From the NCBI GenBank assembly GCA_963678675.1, contig OY783194.1:8485744-8549743 (forward strand): a stretch of DNA of 64,000 nucleotides, given 5' to 3'. The position numbers and the translations under genes are program-made. The stretch's first letter is position 1. Each line of letters starts with the position of its first letter. The notes under the pieces are model-generated. The model was not told the origin of the DNA. It did no database searches and saw only the letters and a program-made list of their open reading frames with translations. This document shows positions 11,335-22,076 of this stretch, in pieces. This stretch comes from Xiphydria camelus. Its lineage: Eukaryota > Arthropoda > Insecta > Hymenoptera > Xiphydriidae.

Positions 11335-12034
11335 CTATAGCTTCAGCTGATTGAGACAAATGTTTTCTAAAATTTCACAGTACTTCCGTGCTGTAATTAT
11401 ACCATCAATTATATGCAGTTGTCCCACTCCGTACCAAGAAAAACATCCCCAAACCATTATACCACCACCACCATATTTCACGGTCGGTTGCAAATATTGG
11501 TCTTGGAAACGATTATCACCTACACGTCGCCAAACCACTTTCCTGCGATGATTCCCGAATATTTCGAACTTAGATTCGTCAGTAAAAATTACGCATTTCC
11601 AAAAATCTACCCTTTTGTCGACGTATTTTTGACAAAACTCCAATCGTTGTTTTTTATGGATAGAACGTAATAAGGGTTTCTTTCTTGCTACCATACTTTT
11701 GAAACCTGCAGAGTGAATACATCTTCGTACTGTACTTTTGGAGATCTCAGTACCACTTTCTGTAAGTTTTTCTCGAATTTCCTCGGTTTTTATTTGAGAA
11801 TTCTTCTTGCAAAGTCGTACTATCAACTAATCAGTCTTTGGAGTAGTGACTTTTGGACGGTCCGAGCGAGCTAAATCTGCAAGTTAACTTTGTTTCACTT
11901 TTTAAAACTATTTTTCTAACACCTTCTGGACTTATTCTATATAATCGTGCCACAGCACTGTAGTTTTTAATTTTTTTATAGTCCCAAATAAGTTTAGCTC
12001 TCTCTGCAACACTCAATTTACGTCTTGAGGACAT
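11335..12034 (-). pseudogene. Tc1 transposase, broken
   Basis: Cut-and-paste transposase. The N-terminal part (start at 12034, MSSRRKLSVAERAKLIWDY) is a helix-turn-helix of the SVAERAKL...YRISPEGVRKIV type. The frame then breaks at about 11830 and resumes with the second helix-turn-helix (KKNSQIKTEEIREKL...SKSTVRRCIHSAGFKS) and the catalytic core. VIFTDESKFEIFG supplies the first aspartate and KYGGGGIMVWGCFSWYGVG the conserved glycine-rich stretch. A stop after ICLNQLKL near 11335 removes this frame before the last catalytic part; more of it may continue out of frame towards 11000, where minus-strand text resembles the LSPDLNPIENLW region. Length and breaks mean it is not active. Confidence 0.85.
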
Positions 12035-12298
12035 TATAAATTAATAAGCTTTGAATAGGCAATTTTAAAAATTATTTTTGATAATTGTGAGTAAATTAAA
12101 GTAGTATCACTTGAGATTTAAAAAAGGAAAATACGTGGGAACGGCTCAAATATTACACTTCAACTGACTTTTGACGACGTGAATTGACCGGCTTACTATT
12201 ATAATACGTCGATGTTTATATAAACAAGCGATAAGATCTCAGACAGCGTTGTTGACGTAGATTATAGAGCGTTGAAAGATGAAACCATTGCTACATAA

Positions 12299-12940
12299 CA
12301 CAGGCCTGCGAAATTAAAGTTGTTGAAAAATACAAGAGAAGTTTTTGCTGATTTTTATGTTATTTGGTGTGCTGATTTCTAAAATAACCTCCATTTTTTT
12401 CCATCACGTCAGGATTTTTTGTAAAATCGATATCGCTATTTTTGTTGGAATCCTATTTGAAAATTAATTATCTCGAACAATTTTGCGTACTATCTGGCAA
12501 CAGTGGTTTTTATCTATTGAAATATATGTAAAATAATTGATTCTTGGTGAGGCAAATTAATTTTTCAGCAATCGATTATTTTGTATAGGTTTAAATGGAT
12601 GAAAACCACTGTTACCAGATCACAGGAGCCGCCTCTGGTCGAGAGGAAAACTGAACGTTCCCGTGGGTTTAAACTTAAATACATCAACTTATGATGTAGT
12701 TTCTAGAGAAAAATCACCAACATGCTATTTTAATTTGTTTTTATTAAGATGTTACATGAAATAGGTTATCGACCAAGAGTTTGAAAGTTAGAAATGTTCA
12801 TAAAAATCCAAGTAAACTTGAATTTTTCAAGAAAACTTGACGTGATAGAACTTTTTTATTATCTTTCTTTAAATCAACACCAAAAAATACATAAAGTTTA
12901 GTTGTCACTTTCCTTGTATTTTTTTCATCGCAGGCCTGTG
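12299..12940. mobile_element. foldback MITE inside the Tc1 element
   Basis: Inverted ends CACAGGCCTGCG and CGCAGGCCTGTG; the CAGGCCTG start is hAT-like, but no 8-bp duplication was found. A second inverted pair, CTGGCAACAGTGGTTTTTATC (12493) and GATGAAAACCACTGTTACCAG (12597), lies within. Removing about 660 bp here restores the spacing of the host element's direct repeats. Confidence 0.7.
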
Positions 12941-13282
12941 ATAATTTATCATTCAAAGGTTTAAGTAAAGAGGCAGGCTAGCGCTTATGTTCTATAGAGG
13001 TCAATTTCAACTGACTTTTGACGGGCATTGTACAATATATTGAACTGTATTAAGCCATTATATACTTTGAATTTTTTAATCCTTTTTTTAAAATGTTTTA
13101 ACCTACCAACGGAGGGTGAGATCTCACCTCCGTGAACTGTCCCCCATACAGAAGTCAACACTGTTACATGTGTATTATAGAAAACTAAAAACCAATCATC
13201 AATTTTAGGATATTTATAAAGTAAATAGAATAATGTTTAATTGCTATCACTCAAAAAATTTTTCTTAAATCTTCATGAAAAT

Positions 13283-13612
13283 TAAAAAATTTTTCCCCAC
13301 TCATGCCCATTTCGAGGCCTTTTCCAGCCTATTTTTGGACCGTAAAATGGCACTTTTCCTGCGTGACACTGACCGGGAGTCCGCGGGCTGTCAAAAGATT
13401 GTTTAGTCCGAAGTGGGTCCTTTTTCCAAACTGATAAACGCAACGTGAAATGAGCCGTGTATACTTCTGTTTGTTTTGTTTTGAGAAATGGGCATTCGCG
13501 AGGAAACATAGTATATATCATTCGGCTGAAATCCTCGAATTTTTAAGACTGTGTTACGACCTAATTAAAGATAGTCTAAAAAAACCTCGGATTTCCGCCT
13601 TATGACATAAGA
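13283..13612 (-). repeat. repeat related to 50040-50670
   Basis: On the minus strand this reads TCTTATGTCATAAGGCGG, AATCCGAGG, TTTTTAGACT, then GACCCACTTCGGACTAA and AATGGCATT/GCCATTTTAC words that also occur in order at 50053-50570 on the plus strand. Two degraded copies of one non-coding family. Confidence 0.6.
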
Positions 13613-13620
13613 TACTATTA

Positions 13621-14561
13621 CAGCCCGTTCACACGATACGGTTTTTTCCCGTTTCGGTATTTTACCGAATCCGTTTTTTTTACCGTGTGCTGCAGTGGCG
13701 CATACATTTAAATGGGCGCGTTCACACGGTACGTCTTCGAAACTCATACGGCAATTTCACCGATTCGGTCGAGACTGGCGTTCGGTTTTCGGGGGTCGTG
13801 TTCACACGATACGGTTTTTTCCCGTTTCGGTAAATTCACCGAATCGGTTTTTTACCGTGTGCTGCAGTGGTGCATACATTTAAATGGGCGCCTTCACACG
13901 GTACGTCTTCGAAACGCATACGGCAATTTCACCGATTCGGTCGCGACTGACATTCGGTCTTGTCACTGAAAACCGAATGGCCCGATTCGGGAAAATAATC
14001 AAATCGGTTGCTAGTGGCAATGTTTATGCATCGAAGTGTTCAGACAGGATAGTTTTCGTACTGATAGGGCTCATGCATGGCCGGGTGATGGCGCGACAAT
14101 AAACAATGATTTTAACCCTTTTAGTACCGGACGACGATATATCGTCGTTCTCTGCACTTGCGAAAAGTGCCAGCGACGATATATCGTTGCGTATGCGATG
14201 GCGCCATGTTCTTCGCATTACGAAAAGCTCTATCTGAAAATAAATTTATAAAACGTTATAAACGATCTAATAACATTGCAAAGTAATGTAATAAAAATTG
14301 TTTTTGAGTATCCTTTGCATTCGCTCGAGCGGCACTGTTTCGACGCCCGGGCGATTGGTTGACACGTCCACTCGACGTGTGCGAAACACTTGCCAGAGCC
14401 GTAGCCGAGATAGGTATAGTGTCAGGGGGCTGACCGATTCGGTAGAATGTTACCGAAACGGTGAAAAACCGTATAGTCTGAACGGGCTGTTCGGTAAAAT
14501 TACCGAAACGGTGAAAAACCGCATCGTGTGAACGAAAAACCCGTATCGTGTGAACGGGCTG
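13621..14561. mobile_element. PIF/Harbinger-like MITE
   Basis: Inverted ends CAGCCCGTTCACACGATACG and complement, each flanked by TTA, the 3-bp target duplication of PIF/Harbinger elements. Inside, a block of about 178 bp is repeated in tandem (13624 and 13800), and shorter inverted copies of ACCGAAACGGTGAAAAACCG sit at the right end. GACGATATATCGTC palindromes lie at 14131 and 14173. No transposase frame is present, so it would depend on an enzyme made elsewhere. Confidence 0.75.
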
Positions 14562-15001
14562 TTACTAACTTGTCTTGTCCCCCAAAACAATCTCACCTCC
14601 GTTACTTTCTTGTTAAAATACTCTAAATCTCGTGGATACTGCACCGTCTATTGAGGATATGCGAAGGTATCAACTTCTATGTGTATCGATGATTCACAGT
14701 AATGTCAAAATCACTGGTAAATCTTGAAGTGGTTTATGATAATTTTATAAAGAAGGTAAGGTAAAATATTTGTTCAAGATCATTTCTCACCTCCGTTAGT
14801 ATATTATAAGAAGATATTATTTATTTAATTTGCTTGATGACCTGTAGATAATTAGAACACATATAAAAGTTTCTTTAACACCACGAGTAATTTTTATAAC
14901 CTCAAAATGCTTTACTGTGTAACCGAAATCATCAAAATTTCTCATCTCCGTGAATATTTCTGTTCCAAAATGTTTAACTGACCAAACTCTCTCCAGTGCA
15001 G

Positions 15002-15190
15002 ATCGAAGCACTTAATCTTAACGATACTCCTAATAGTGCTGGATCCTCCTCGAGCTCTAGAAGTAGAGTAGCATGCGGCAAAAAGATTAGAAGAAAGAAT
15101 AGAGCCAAACTAAATTTACAAGTTAAGTATCTTGAAAATAAATTACGTAAAGCAGAAAGCACGAGCTCAACGACTAAAAAAGGCAAATAG
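15002..15190 (+). CDS. possible terminal exon, basic coiled-coil-like
   Basis: CTCTCTCCAGTGCAG gives a plausible acceptor ending at 15001. The frame that follows (IEALNLNDTPNSAGSSSSS...) has a serine-rich stretch and then a basic helix, GKKIRRKNRAKLNLQVKYLENKLRKAES, with leucines at roughly heptad spacing, and stops at 15190. It could be the tail of a DNA-binding or nucleolar protein, or transposon debris. No upstream exon was recognised, and the flanks are repetitive. Low confidence. Confidence 0.3.
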   Translation: MEALNLNDTPNSAGSSSSSRSRVACGKKIRRKNRAKLNLQVKYLENKLRKAESTSSTTKKGK

Positions 15191-16035
15191 AAAAATAATT
15201 CCACGAACAAAAGTGAATAATTTAGTCAGTGTCTCACCTCCGTGAAAACCAATTTTAATTTTTTTTGTTAATTTTTGCTTAAATATTGTCCACCATCTCG
15301 GAAATGTAGTTGTATGATGAAAGATTAGTTTTATGGGTTTGAAAAAGGAAAATCTAACATTTTTCCATGAAATTTTTTTTTAATTAGAACTGAAATAGTC
15401 TGCTTTTCGTGAGAATGACCCATCTATATTTGGAATAAATGTGGTTGAAATCTCTCTGCTGCCTGGGGTTATAGGAAGAGAGTATAATTCCGTATAGGTA
15501 CCACATATACCTATTATTATCAAGATGCACGAGATTAAGGACCCTCTGTCAGTTCTAAGGACTTTGAAGATCCACAGAAGAAACTTTTCGCATGATATTT
15601 GAGAATGATCTCGCTGTCAGTAAAGTAGTAAAGCCATTGGCATAGTAACGCTGATGAGTATATCATTCCTGAATATTATGGTTATTCAAATCAGAGAACA
15701 AATTGATCATTATGTGTATGAGTGACATGTAGCACTCATGCGAAAGGTCAAAAACAACATTTTCACTAGGTGTCAGAGAAACGATCCCACATCATCCATA
15801 CCCTCAGTAATGCTGTGTAATACATAATGAGACATCGCAGTGAAATATATTGGAATCAATAGTGCTCAGCGAACCAAAGGTCGGAAATTATCTCGAATTC
15901 TCTGTAAGTACCTAATATGTCTAATGTAGCTGAAGGTTTGGTGTCTGTCAAATCGATTTCAAATATTCTCAGTTATGACAGTTATCGGCTCCAATTTTAA
16001 TAATCAATTAATAATTTTTTAATCATAATAGGGTA
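15191..16035. other. no recognised gene
   Basis: AT-rich DNA with one more CTCACCTCCGTGA word at 15233. No coding frame of interest. Confidence 0.5.
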
Positions 16036-16614
16036 AACCACCCAGTATTTGAACACCTTGCAGTTATTGGACAGTCTGATTTAAATAAATGAAAACAAGA
16101 TTCCCAGTTCTATTACTTCATCGATAACATCATAGATGGCACTTTTATATTAGGTCTGAACTGTTCGTATTGCTGTGCTATGCAGGCAGTATCGACTTTA
16201 ATTTGGCGCACAAACTTATTCTTCGGTATGCAAACAACGGCGCCTTATCTTGTAGTTTTATTTAGAAATAAAGTTTTGATTTTTGTATAAAATTTGCAGA
16301 AAAGAGAGAGTGTGGTTATCTTGCTTTGGATATTTGTGATACCTGAAGACGTGATTAAGGTAAGTTTTTAAAGATATATAACCGGCGAAAGATATCTTTA
16401 GTTAGGTTAGTATTTAAGGGGTGTCCAATGACTGGAATGAGTAACCCTACTTTTTTAATTATTGGACACCTGTCCAATAACTAAGTTTGGCGTTGTTTTC
16501 GGTTTTATTACAGAAAATTCAAGGTTTTTGAATTCCGTTTGTTTTAGTATAAGTAACGCGCTGAAATATTCTATTTCTAAGCAGTTATTGGACACCTGTC
16601 CAATAAATGGTATA

Positions 16615-16930
16615 CCGTATGTCCGCGATCATTTGAACCATAGGAAAATTGCGAGTTTTGCATGAGCACCCCTTTGGGTCTCCTCGTCCAATAGAATCAC
16701 CGGAGAAGCGTGAATGCGCATACGTAGTCATCCGCGAGTGTGGCGTCGTCAGCAAGTTCAGATCGATTATTTCGATAACCGATCTGAACTTGCTGACGAC
16801 GCCACACTCGCGGATGACTACGTATGCGCATTCACGCTTCTCCGGTGATTCTATTGGACGAGGAGACCCAAAGGGGTGCTCATGCAAAACTCGCAATTTT
16901 TCTATGGTTCAAATGATCGCGGACATACGG
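16615..16930. mobile_element. near-perfect 316-bp palindromic MITE
   Basis: Arms of about 151 bp differ at only one or two bases around a loop of about 14 bp (16766-16779). Ends are CCGTATGTCC, flanked by TA on both sides. The near identity points to a recent insertion, or to upkeep by gene conversion. Both long frames here are the same palindrome read in each direction. Confidence 0.9.
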
Positions 16931-16948
16931 TAGATGTATCCAATAACT

Positions 16949-18449
16949 GGGGCGTTCCACGAAAATCGGACACCATTTAACTTTTGCATCTCCAATTTTT
17001 TTGAAAATTTTGTGTGCTTTAGTATTGGTTGAAAGATGCCTCCACGATTTTTTTCAATTTTCTTGTCGAACCGTATTGAAGATATAGATTTTTTTAAAAT
17101 TACGTTACTTTTTTTTAAACGTCCATAACTGCGAAAAATGGGTCAAATGGGACGTTTTTTTTAATTTTTCTTTTTAAATTCACTTAATAAAAAATATCGA
17201 AATAATTTTTCAACCCGTATTTCTATAAGATTTTCAAGTTTTAAATATAAATTGTTGATTTCAAAAAACTCATTCATTCCACAACTTTTAAGCCTAACAA
17301 TAAGTAGATAATCGGATAACGATGGGATCTATTTTTTTCGATTTTTCAATTTCCATATTTTAGTTATCCGTGTTGAAAAATATCTGAAAAAAATACTATA
17401 CACAGGAGCTACTATTAATAATTATCTGACACATAGTGATTATTAATTATTTCACGGATTGATTTCAGGAAAAAGATACAGGCGAAATAAAGTACCTACT
17501 TATTATGCTTGACAAAGTTTTTTTTATTAAGTAGCATTTATTTTCTCACGTTTAAATATTTTATAAATTCGAGATTCAACAGATGATGAAAATTCTTTAA
17601 ATCTCAAAGTGTCTTCTCCGTCTGGAATTACACAATGATATTTTTGCGTCCCTGTTATTGTCTCTTTGCTCATATAACATCGTTTCTTTAATGATTTTTT
17701 TGCTCGAATATAATCTTCGTTAGAGAAGAATTGAGCATAAATATTTGGCAAATATTTCGGTTTTATCGCCCAGTCATATAATTGTTGAAGAGTTGAAATT
17801 TGTTTGTCCTTTCGACTAAAAAATAATCAAATAATTATTGCACTAATCATATATTATGATATATTCAAATAAATATTATCGATCATCGTTCATTAAATAA
17901 TCAAGATATATCTATTTTATTTCATAGATAACAATGACCATTGCCGATGAGTCTGAAAAAAAAATTAATATTTATTTTCAACACGGATAACTGAAATATG
18001 GAAATTGAAAAATCAAAACAAAATAGATCCCATCGTTATCCCATTATCTACTTAGGCTTAAAAGTTGTGGAATGAATGACAATTTTTTACAAACAATTTT
18101 TAAGAAAATCGATCAGTAGGTACGTGTTTTTTTGTAAATCAACAATTTATATTTAAAACTAGAAAATCTTATAGAAATACGGTTTGAAAAATTGTTTCGA
18201 TATTTTTGTATCAAAAGCGCGTTTAAAAAGAACAATTAGAAAAAAAGACGTCCCATTTGGCCCATTTTTCGCAGTTATGGACGTTTAAAAAAAGTGACGC
18301 AATTTTTTTAAAATCGATATCTTGAAAACGGTTCGACAAAAAAATTGAAAAAAATCATGGAAGCTCTTTCAACCAATATTAAAACAAAATTTTCAAAAAA
18401 ATCGGAGATGCAAAAGATAAATGGTGTTCGATTTGGCGTGGAACGCCCC
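16949..18449. mobile_element. 1.5-kb foldback element with exon-like loop
   Basis: Ends GGGGCGTTCCACGAAAATCG and complement. Inverted arms of about 470 bp enclose a unique loop of about 550 bp that holds a minus-strand coding fragment (17527-17816). The GGGGCRTTCCA start is shared with the palindrome at 1329-2940. No clear target duplication. Confidence 0.75.
17527..17816 (-). CDS. coding fragment in foldback loop, unknown protein
   Basis: The minus strand has an acceptor-like ATTATTTTTTAG ending at about 17817, then an open frame RKDKQISTLQQLYDW...IKPKYLPNIYAQFFSNEDY and on to REKINAT, stop at 17527. Charged and aromatic residues are balanced and codon use looks protein-like, so this may be the last exon of the element's own gene. 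I do not recognise the family. Nothing in the arms looks like the rest of the gene, suggesting a deletion derivative. Confidence 0.4.
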
Positions 18450-18829
18450 ATCTACACCTTCAACATTAGGCATTTATGCCTAGAATGCCTAGAAAAGGCA
18501 AAGATTTCAAAACGAGGAGCTGGTGAACTTGGCAAACAACAATCGTTAAATAAATATTATCAAAAACCGTACCTGGCTTATTGATTCTTGACTGTCCAAT
18601 TACTGAATTGAGTATGTCCAATAACTAAGTTTTTTGACTTGATCCCAGTTTTTTTTTGTTGAAAATTATATTCTTTCCAACTTAAAATTGTAAGTTACTA
18701 GAATGTAAAGCCAATATATTTTCAATTAAAACAAGCCACCACTCATATCTCTCTCTAGGTAGAAAAATATCTTTTTAACACGGTCTCAAACTTTTTAAAA
18801 TCCTTAAGTGTCCAATAACTGGGTAGTAA

Positions 18830-19544
18830 TACTGTCAATCGCAATAATGTTGATAGAGGGCCTTTAATAACGAATGTATAAGTTTATTGTTACATTACAG
18901 ATTAACAACAAATTTGATATAAGTTTATATTATATTAACATGTACAATATAACGAATTCAAGTTTGTCATTATTGGAAAAATTTTAGATTTTGGACGAGT
19001 TATGCCTAAAAGTTGTCTAAAAGTGGTCTGAAAGTGGAACATCCCCTATGAAAAAATACTACTTCCCCAACTATAGAGAAGAAACTATAGCTAATTATAT
19101 TATTGTCAAGTAATTACAGTAATCTTGTGTAGTATTTTCAAATCACAGCCCTGTAATCTTGACAAATATTACTGTAATAGTATTATTGGTAGAACTACTA
19201 AAATATTATTACTATCGAACTACAATAATGCTAGAAACACCTCTTAATTTGACCTTGGTGGTGTTAGTTTTAATAGGCAGGTCTCACATTTTTTGTTTTA
19301 CTTATAATTCGGGAGACAATGTGATCCACAAATACGTGGCACATATAACAAAAATTAAAAAAAAATTCACGGAGTAATGGGCAATATTATTTCGTGGTTC
19401 GAAAGAGGCTAGAAAACGGTACCTCGGGACGAGGCTACCGTTGTGACGTCAGCTGCCCGCTGCTGCGGCTCAGTTACCCCACAGACGCTACGCACGCATA
19501 GACGTTGTTAAGTGTTTTAATTTGTTTGTGCCTTTGAAACAAAT
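18830..19544. other. no recognised gene
   Basis: AT-rich; TGACGTCAGCTGCCCGCTGC at 19443 is a short GC-rich patch that may be the leader of the THAP remnant downstream. Confidence 0.4.
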
Positions 19545-19756
19545 ATGCCAACTCGGAAGTGGTGTTTTGTGCCTCTCATTGTAAAAATACATCAGATACA
19601 ACACCAGATAAAATATTTGTTTCGGTTCCGAAAGATCCTAAGAAGCGGCAAAAATGGTTGTCGGCAGCAAGATGTGACATTGCGGAAGTATCGAAAAAGT
19701 CTACTGTGTATTGTGACGAAGGTGAGGCGCCGTATTCCGAAAAACCGGTTTGAGTA
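19545..19756 (+). pseudogene. THAP zinc-finger domain remnant
   Basis: THAP domains are sequence-specific DNA-binding zinc fingers of P-element transposases and related host proteins. The start MPTRKWCFVP (19545) is the usual THAP opening. After a frame change near 19575 the other frame continues CKNTSDTTPDKIFVSVPKD, PKKRQKWLSAARCD and STVYCDE, covering the CxxxC, KxW and second cysteine positions. The HF pair that should follow is lost where the frame runs into unrelated sequence before the stop at 19754. Only the N-terminal domain remains, so it is a fragment of a P-like element or a THAP gene. Confidence 0.65.
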
Positions 19757-20288
19757 AACTAGCCGTCGCGTACCGTCTCGTATATATACGGTGGCAATTT
19801 GTTGTGCGACGTTCACGTTACTTCGTTAGCGACTGATACGGGGGTTAATAGAGATGAATTTTAAAGCATCGATAGAATTAAATTATTTATTAAACTGTTC
19901 AACCGAATTTTCCTTTTGTTAAAATAAGACAATATATTGTTATTAGTTCCTTGGAATATAAAAATAATAATATAATAAAACAAAAAATATTTGACACATC
20001 AAAACTAAGTATCTAATAGTCCATCTGCATAACACATCACCGATATTTTTATATTTTTAAGGTACCAATCAACTACAATAATTATCTGTTGTTGGAGGGG
20101 TAGACACGCACGGAACGAGAATAAACAATAACAATGGTTTATTCGCAATACGGGAATACAAGTGATGAATGGATGTGTGTATATGTGATGGTGAAGATCC
20201 GGAGAGGGATCGAACTCGAAGAAGCGTCGGAGGCGATGTCGGTCGGGCTGCTCGGATGTGGCGAAGGAGCGCCGCACAGTAGTCGAAA

Positions 20289-21513
20289 CGCTAGATTTAG
20301 CACCAACTTCACCTACATATTGACATGGGCGGATCCATCTGATTGTACCCAATATTGTTTCTATAAACATCGTCGCCTACGCGTGCGTAGTGAATGACAG
20401 GCTCTCAAATTAAGACGATAGCGTATACTTGGTTTGCTGCGATCTTCTATTTACATACAAAGGTGCAGTAGTGTATTGCTGTAAGATAACACGTTTTTTT
20501 GTCATGAACGGTGAAGTACAAGGTATGTAGTTAATACAATAATATTGTTTCCACAGAACACTGTTTCTAATATTTTTACTTGTTACCATAATATGAAACA
20601 TAAAAAATTATTCGTAATACTTGCATTAACATAGTCTTTTCTTTTATAGAACTAATTCGAACTAAATAATCTATATGAAGGGTCCAGTGGAAAAACGATG
20701 AGGGTCCATATTTCTAAAAGTTGAGAAACACGACATTTAAAGTTTCACAACGCACGGGAGTCCACTGTGCCGCCTATTTTCAACCACAATTTTTAGTGGA
20801 ATCTCAGTGTTCGTCCCCTGTAAGGTTTGATATGTTGATACTTCATGTTACAAGCTAACAGATGTCGCTAAAATATCGATTTCGAAAAAAATGGACCCTC
20901 ATCGTTTTTCCACTGGACCCTTCATATATAAATAACAGGCCTAATCGTCTGCCTTTCTAAACCTACGTTTATTTGCATATTCTTGCACATGAGACTGTTC
21001 TGACAAACGATATAGTCGGAATTCTGAATATCGGTTTATACCGCTCAGTACACAGTTCTACAAAAAAAATGGTATGTACTTTTCATACGATGTTATCCGT
21101 AGTAATTTTGCCTTCTGATCACGAATCCGGTGTCAAAATTTAGCCATCACGTCACCATTTTTTTTGACGTCAAAAAACAAACTAGAGATCGTGATTTTCA
21201 AAAAGTTAATGGACTTAAACCAAATTTGGTATAGGGGAGTTTTTTGGGTCGCTAGTCACGAATCTGAAATCAAATTTTAAAAATTTGTGATCAGCGACCC
21301 AAAAAAAACCCTGTACCAAATTTGGCATGAATCCGTCGTTATTCAAAAATCTTGTCCGCCGTATTTGATCCGCCATCTTGAATTTTTGAAATCTGATTTG
21401 AGATTCGTGATCAGCGACCTAAAAAACTCCCCTATACCAAATTTGGAATGAATCCGTCGATTTTCTACGGTTGTAGTACTATTATTCTATGTAGAATCCT
21501 AAAGTTGGTGCTA
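20289..21513. mobile_element. insertion with ACGCTARATTTAGCACCAAC ends
   Basis: Inverted ends of about 22 bp at 20292-20313 and 21491-21513 bracket the segment that splits the LTR-like repeat. Inside lie a small palindrome (20676-20927) and GGATCC-family text (21090-21480). No open frame. The exact target duplication is unclear because the flanks (TCGA) are themselves palindromic. Confidence 0.6.
20676..20927. mobile_element. 250-bp MITE, GAAGGGTCCAGTGG ends
   Basis: GAAGGGTCCAGTGGAAAAAC at 20679 returns inverted at 20908-20927, both flanked by ATAT. Only the outer 35 bp pair; the centre is unique. Confidence 0.7.
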
Positions 21514-21903
21514 AATTTAGCGTCTCGACCACTGTGCGCCGTCCCCAGGAGATGGCTGCATCGGTCATGGAGTGCCGGGTAATGCTTGCGCCTCGGGTAC
21601 CATCGCATAGTCGTGGGCGAAGGAGACTCGTTCACGTAGCAGATCGCCGGTTAGGCGAGGCGACGTGAGAACGTCGGTTGAGGCTGCGAGGATACTAGGG
21701 TGCTCGCGGGGCGAATACTGCCGCTAGTGAGTCTCAAGTGATCGGTGGGGCCATGAGCGAGTGAAAACTGCCACTAACTAGACTCGTGAGACCGCGGTGG
21801 ACTTCGAGTGCTAGTGGTGTTCGTGAAGCGAATACTTCCACAATCGAGACTCAGATCAGTCTGCCGCTAGCTGCTCGCCGGCGGGGTTAAATAGTCGAAG
21901 TGC

Positions 21904-22076
21904 AATGCGATTTTGCGGGTTGGTTCTCCATCCTCTAATAACTTTTTAATTGCTTCTCTGACGGACTTTGAAATTGGTTTCATTTTTTGAAATAAATTTG
22001 AATGTTCAATAAACGAAGAGAGTACGCGTTCAAATGCTTCTAAACCGTTTTGCGTCCGCTTTACACAGAGTATCAT
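21904..22076 (-). pseudogene. Tc1-type transposase N-terminal fragment
   Basis: On the minus strand, MKPISKSVREAIKKLLEDGE then PTRKIAL is the first helix-turn-helix typical of Tc1 transposases, starting at 21983. It stops making sense where it meets the LTR-like repeat near 21900, so only about 27 transposase residues survive. Upstream frame to 22076 is leader. Confidence 0.6.

Larger units (their letters stand above)
10763..13027 (-). mobile_element. Tc1-family transposon with paired direct repeats in each end
   Basis: The ends read TGCCCGTCAAAAGTCAGTTG (10763) and its complement (13027). A second copy of GTCAAAAGTCAGTTGAAA lies inside each end, at 10954 and 12157-12175: the IR/DR layout known from Sleeping Beauty-like Tc1 elements. 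The left pair is 186 bp apart. The right pair is 847 bp apart because a foldback of about 640 bp sits between them. TA is the expected target and is seen near both ends, though the left edge is slightly ambiguous. Confidence 0.8.
16036..18829. mobile_element. TA-flanked element with TTATTGGACA repeats (host of two insertions)
   Basis: The outer edges read ACCACCCAGTATTTGAACACC (16036) and, reversed, ACTACCCAGTTATTGGACAC (18829), each next to TA. The word TTATTGGACA or its complement recurs at 16063, 16421, 16457, 16583, 16935, 18592, 18612 and 18807, and twice forms the 20-bp palindrome TTATTGGACACCTGTCCAAT. Subterminal clusters of this kind are typical transposase-binding sites. Two other elements (16615-16930, 16949-18449) lie inside. 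No transposase frame was found. Confidence 0.6.
20090..21880 (+). repeat. LTR-like repeat, copy split by an insertion
   Basis: 20090-20288 begins TGTTGGAGGGGTA and matches 59835-60010, and 21514-21880 matches about 60005-60540 (GGAGATGGCTGCATCGGTC, AGATCGCCGG, AGGCGAGGCGACGTGAGAAC). The two parts are one repeat separated by 1.2 kb. It contains AGAATAAAC and TGATCGAACTCGAAG-type text. It lacks the 3' part seen in the copy at 59.8-61.1 kb. Confidence 0.65.

Noticed and set aside
16585..16933. Two near-identical frames on opposite strands
   Set aside because: They are the two readings of one palindrome.
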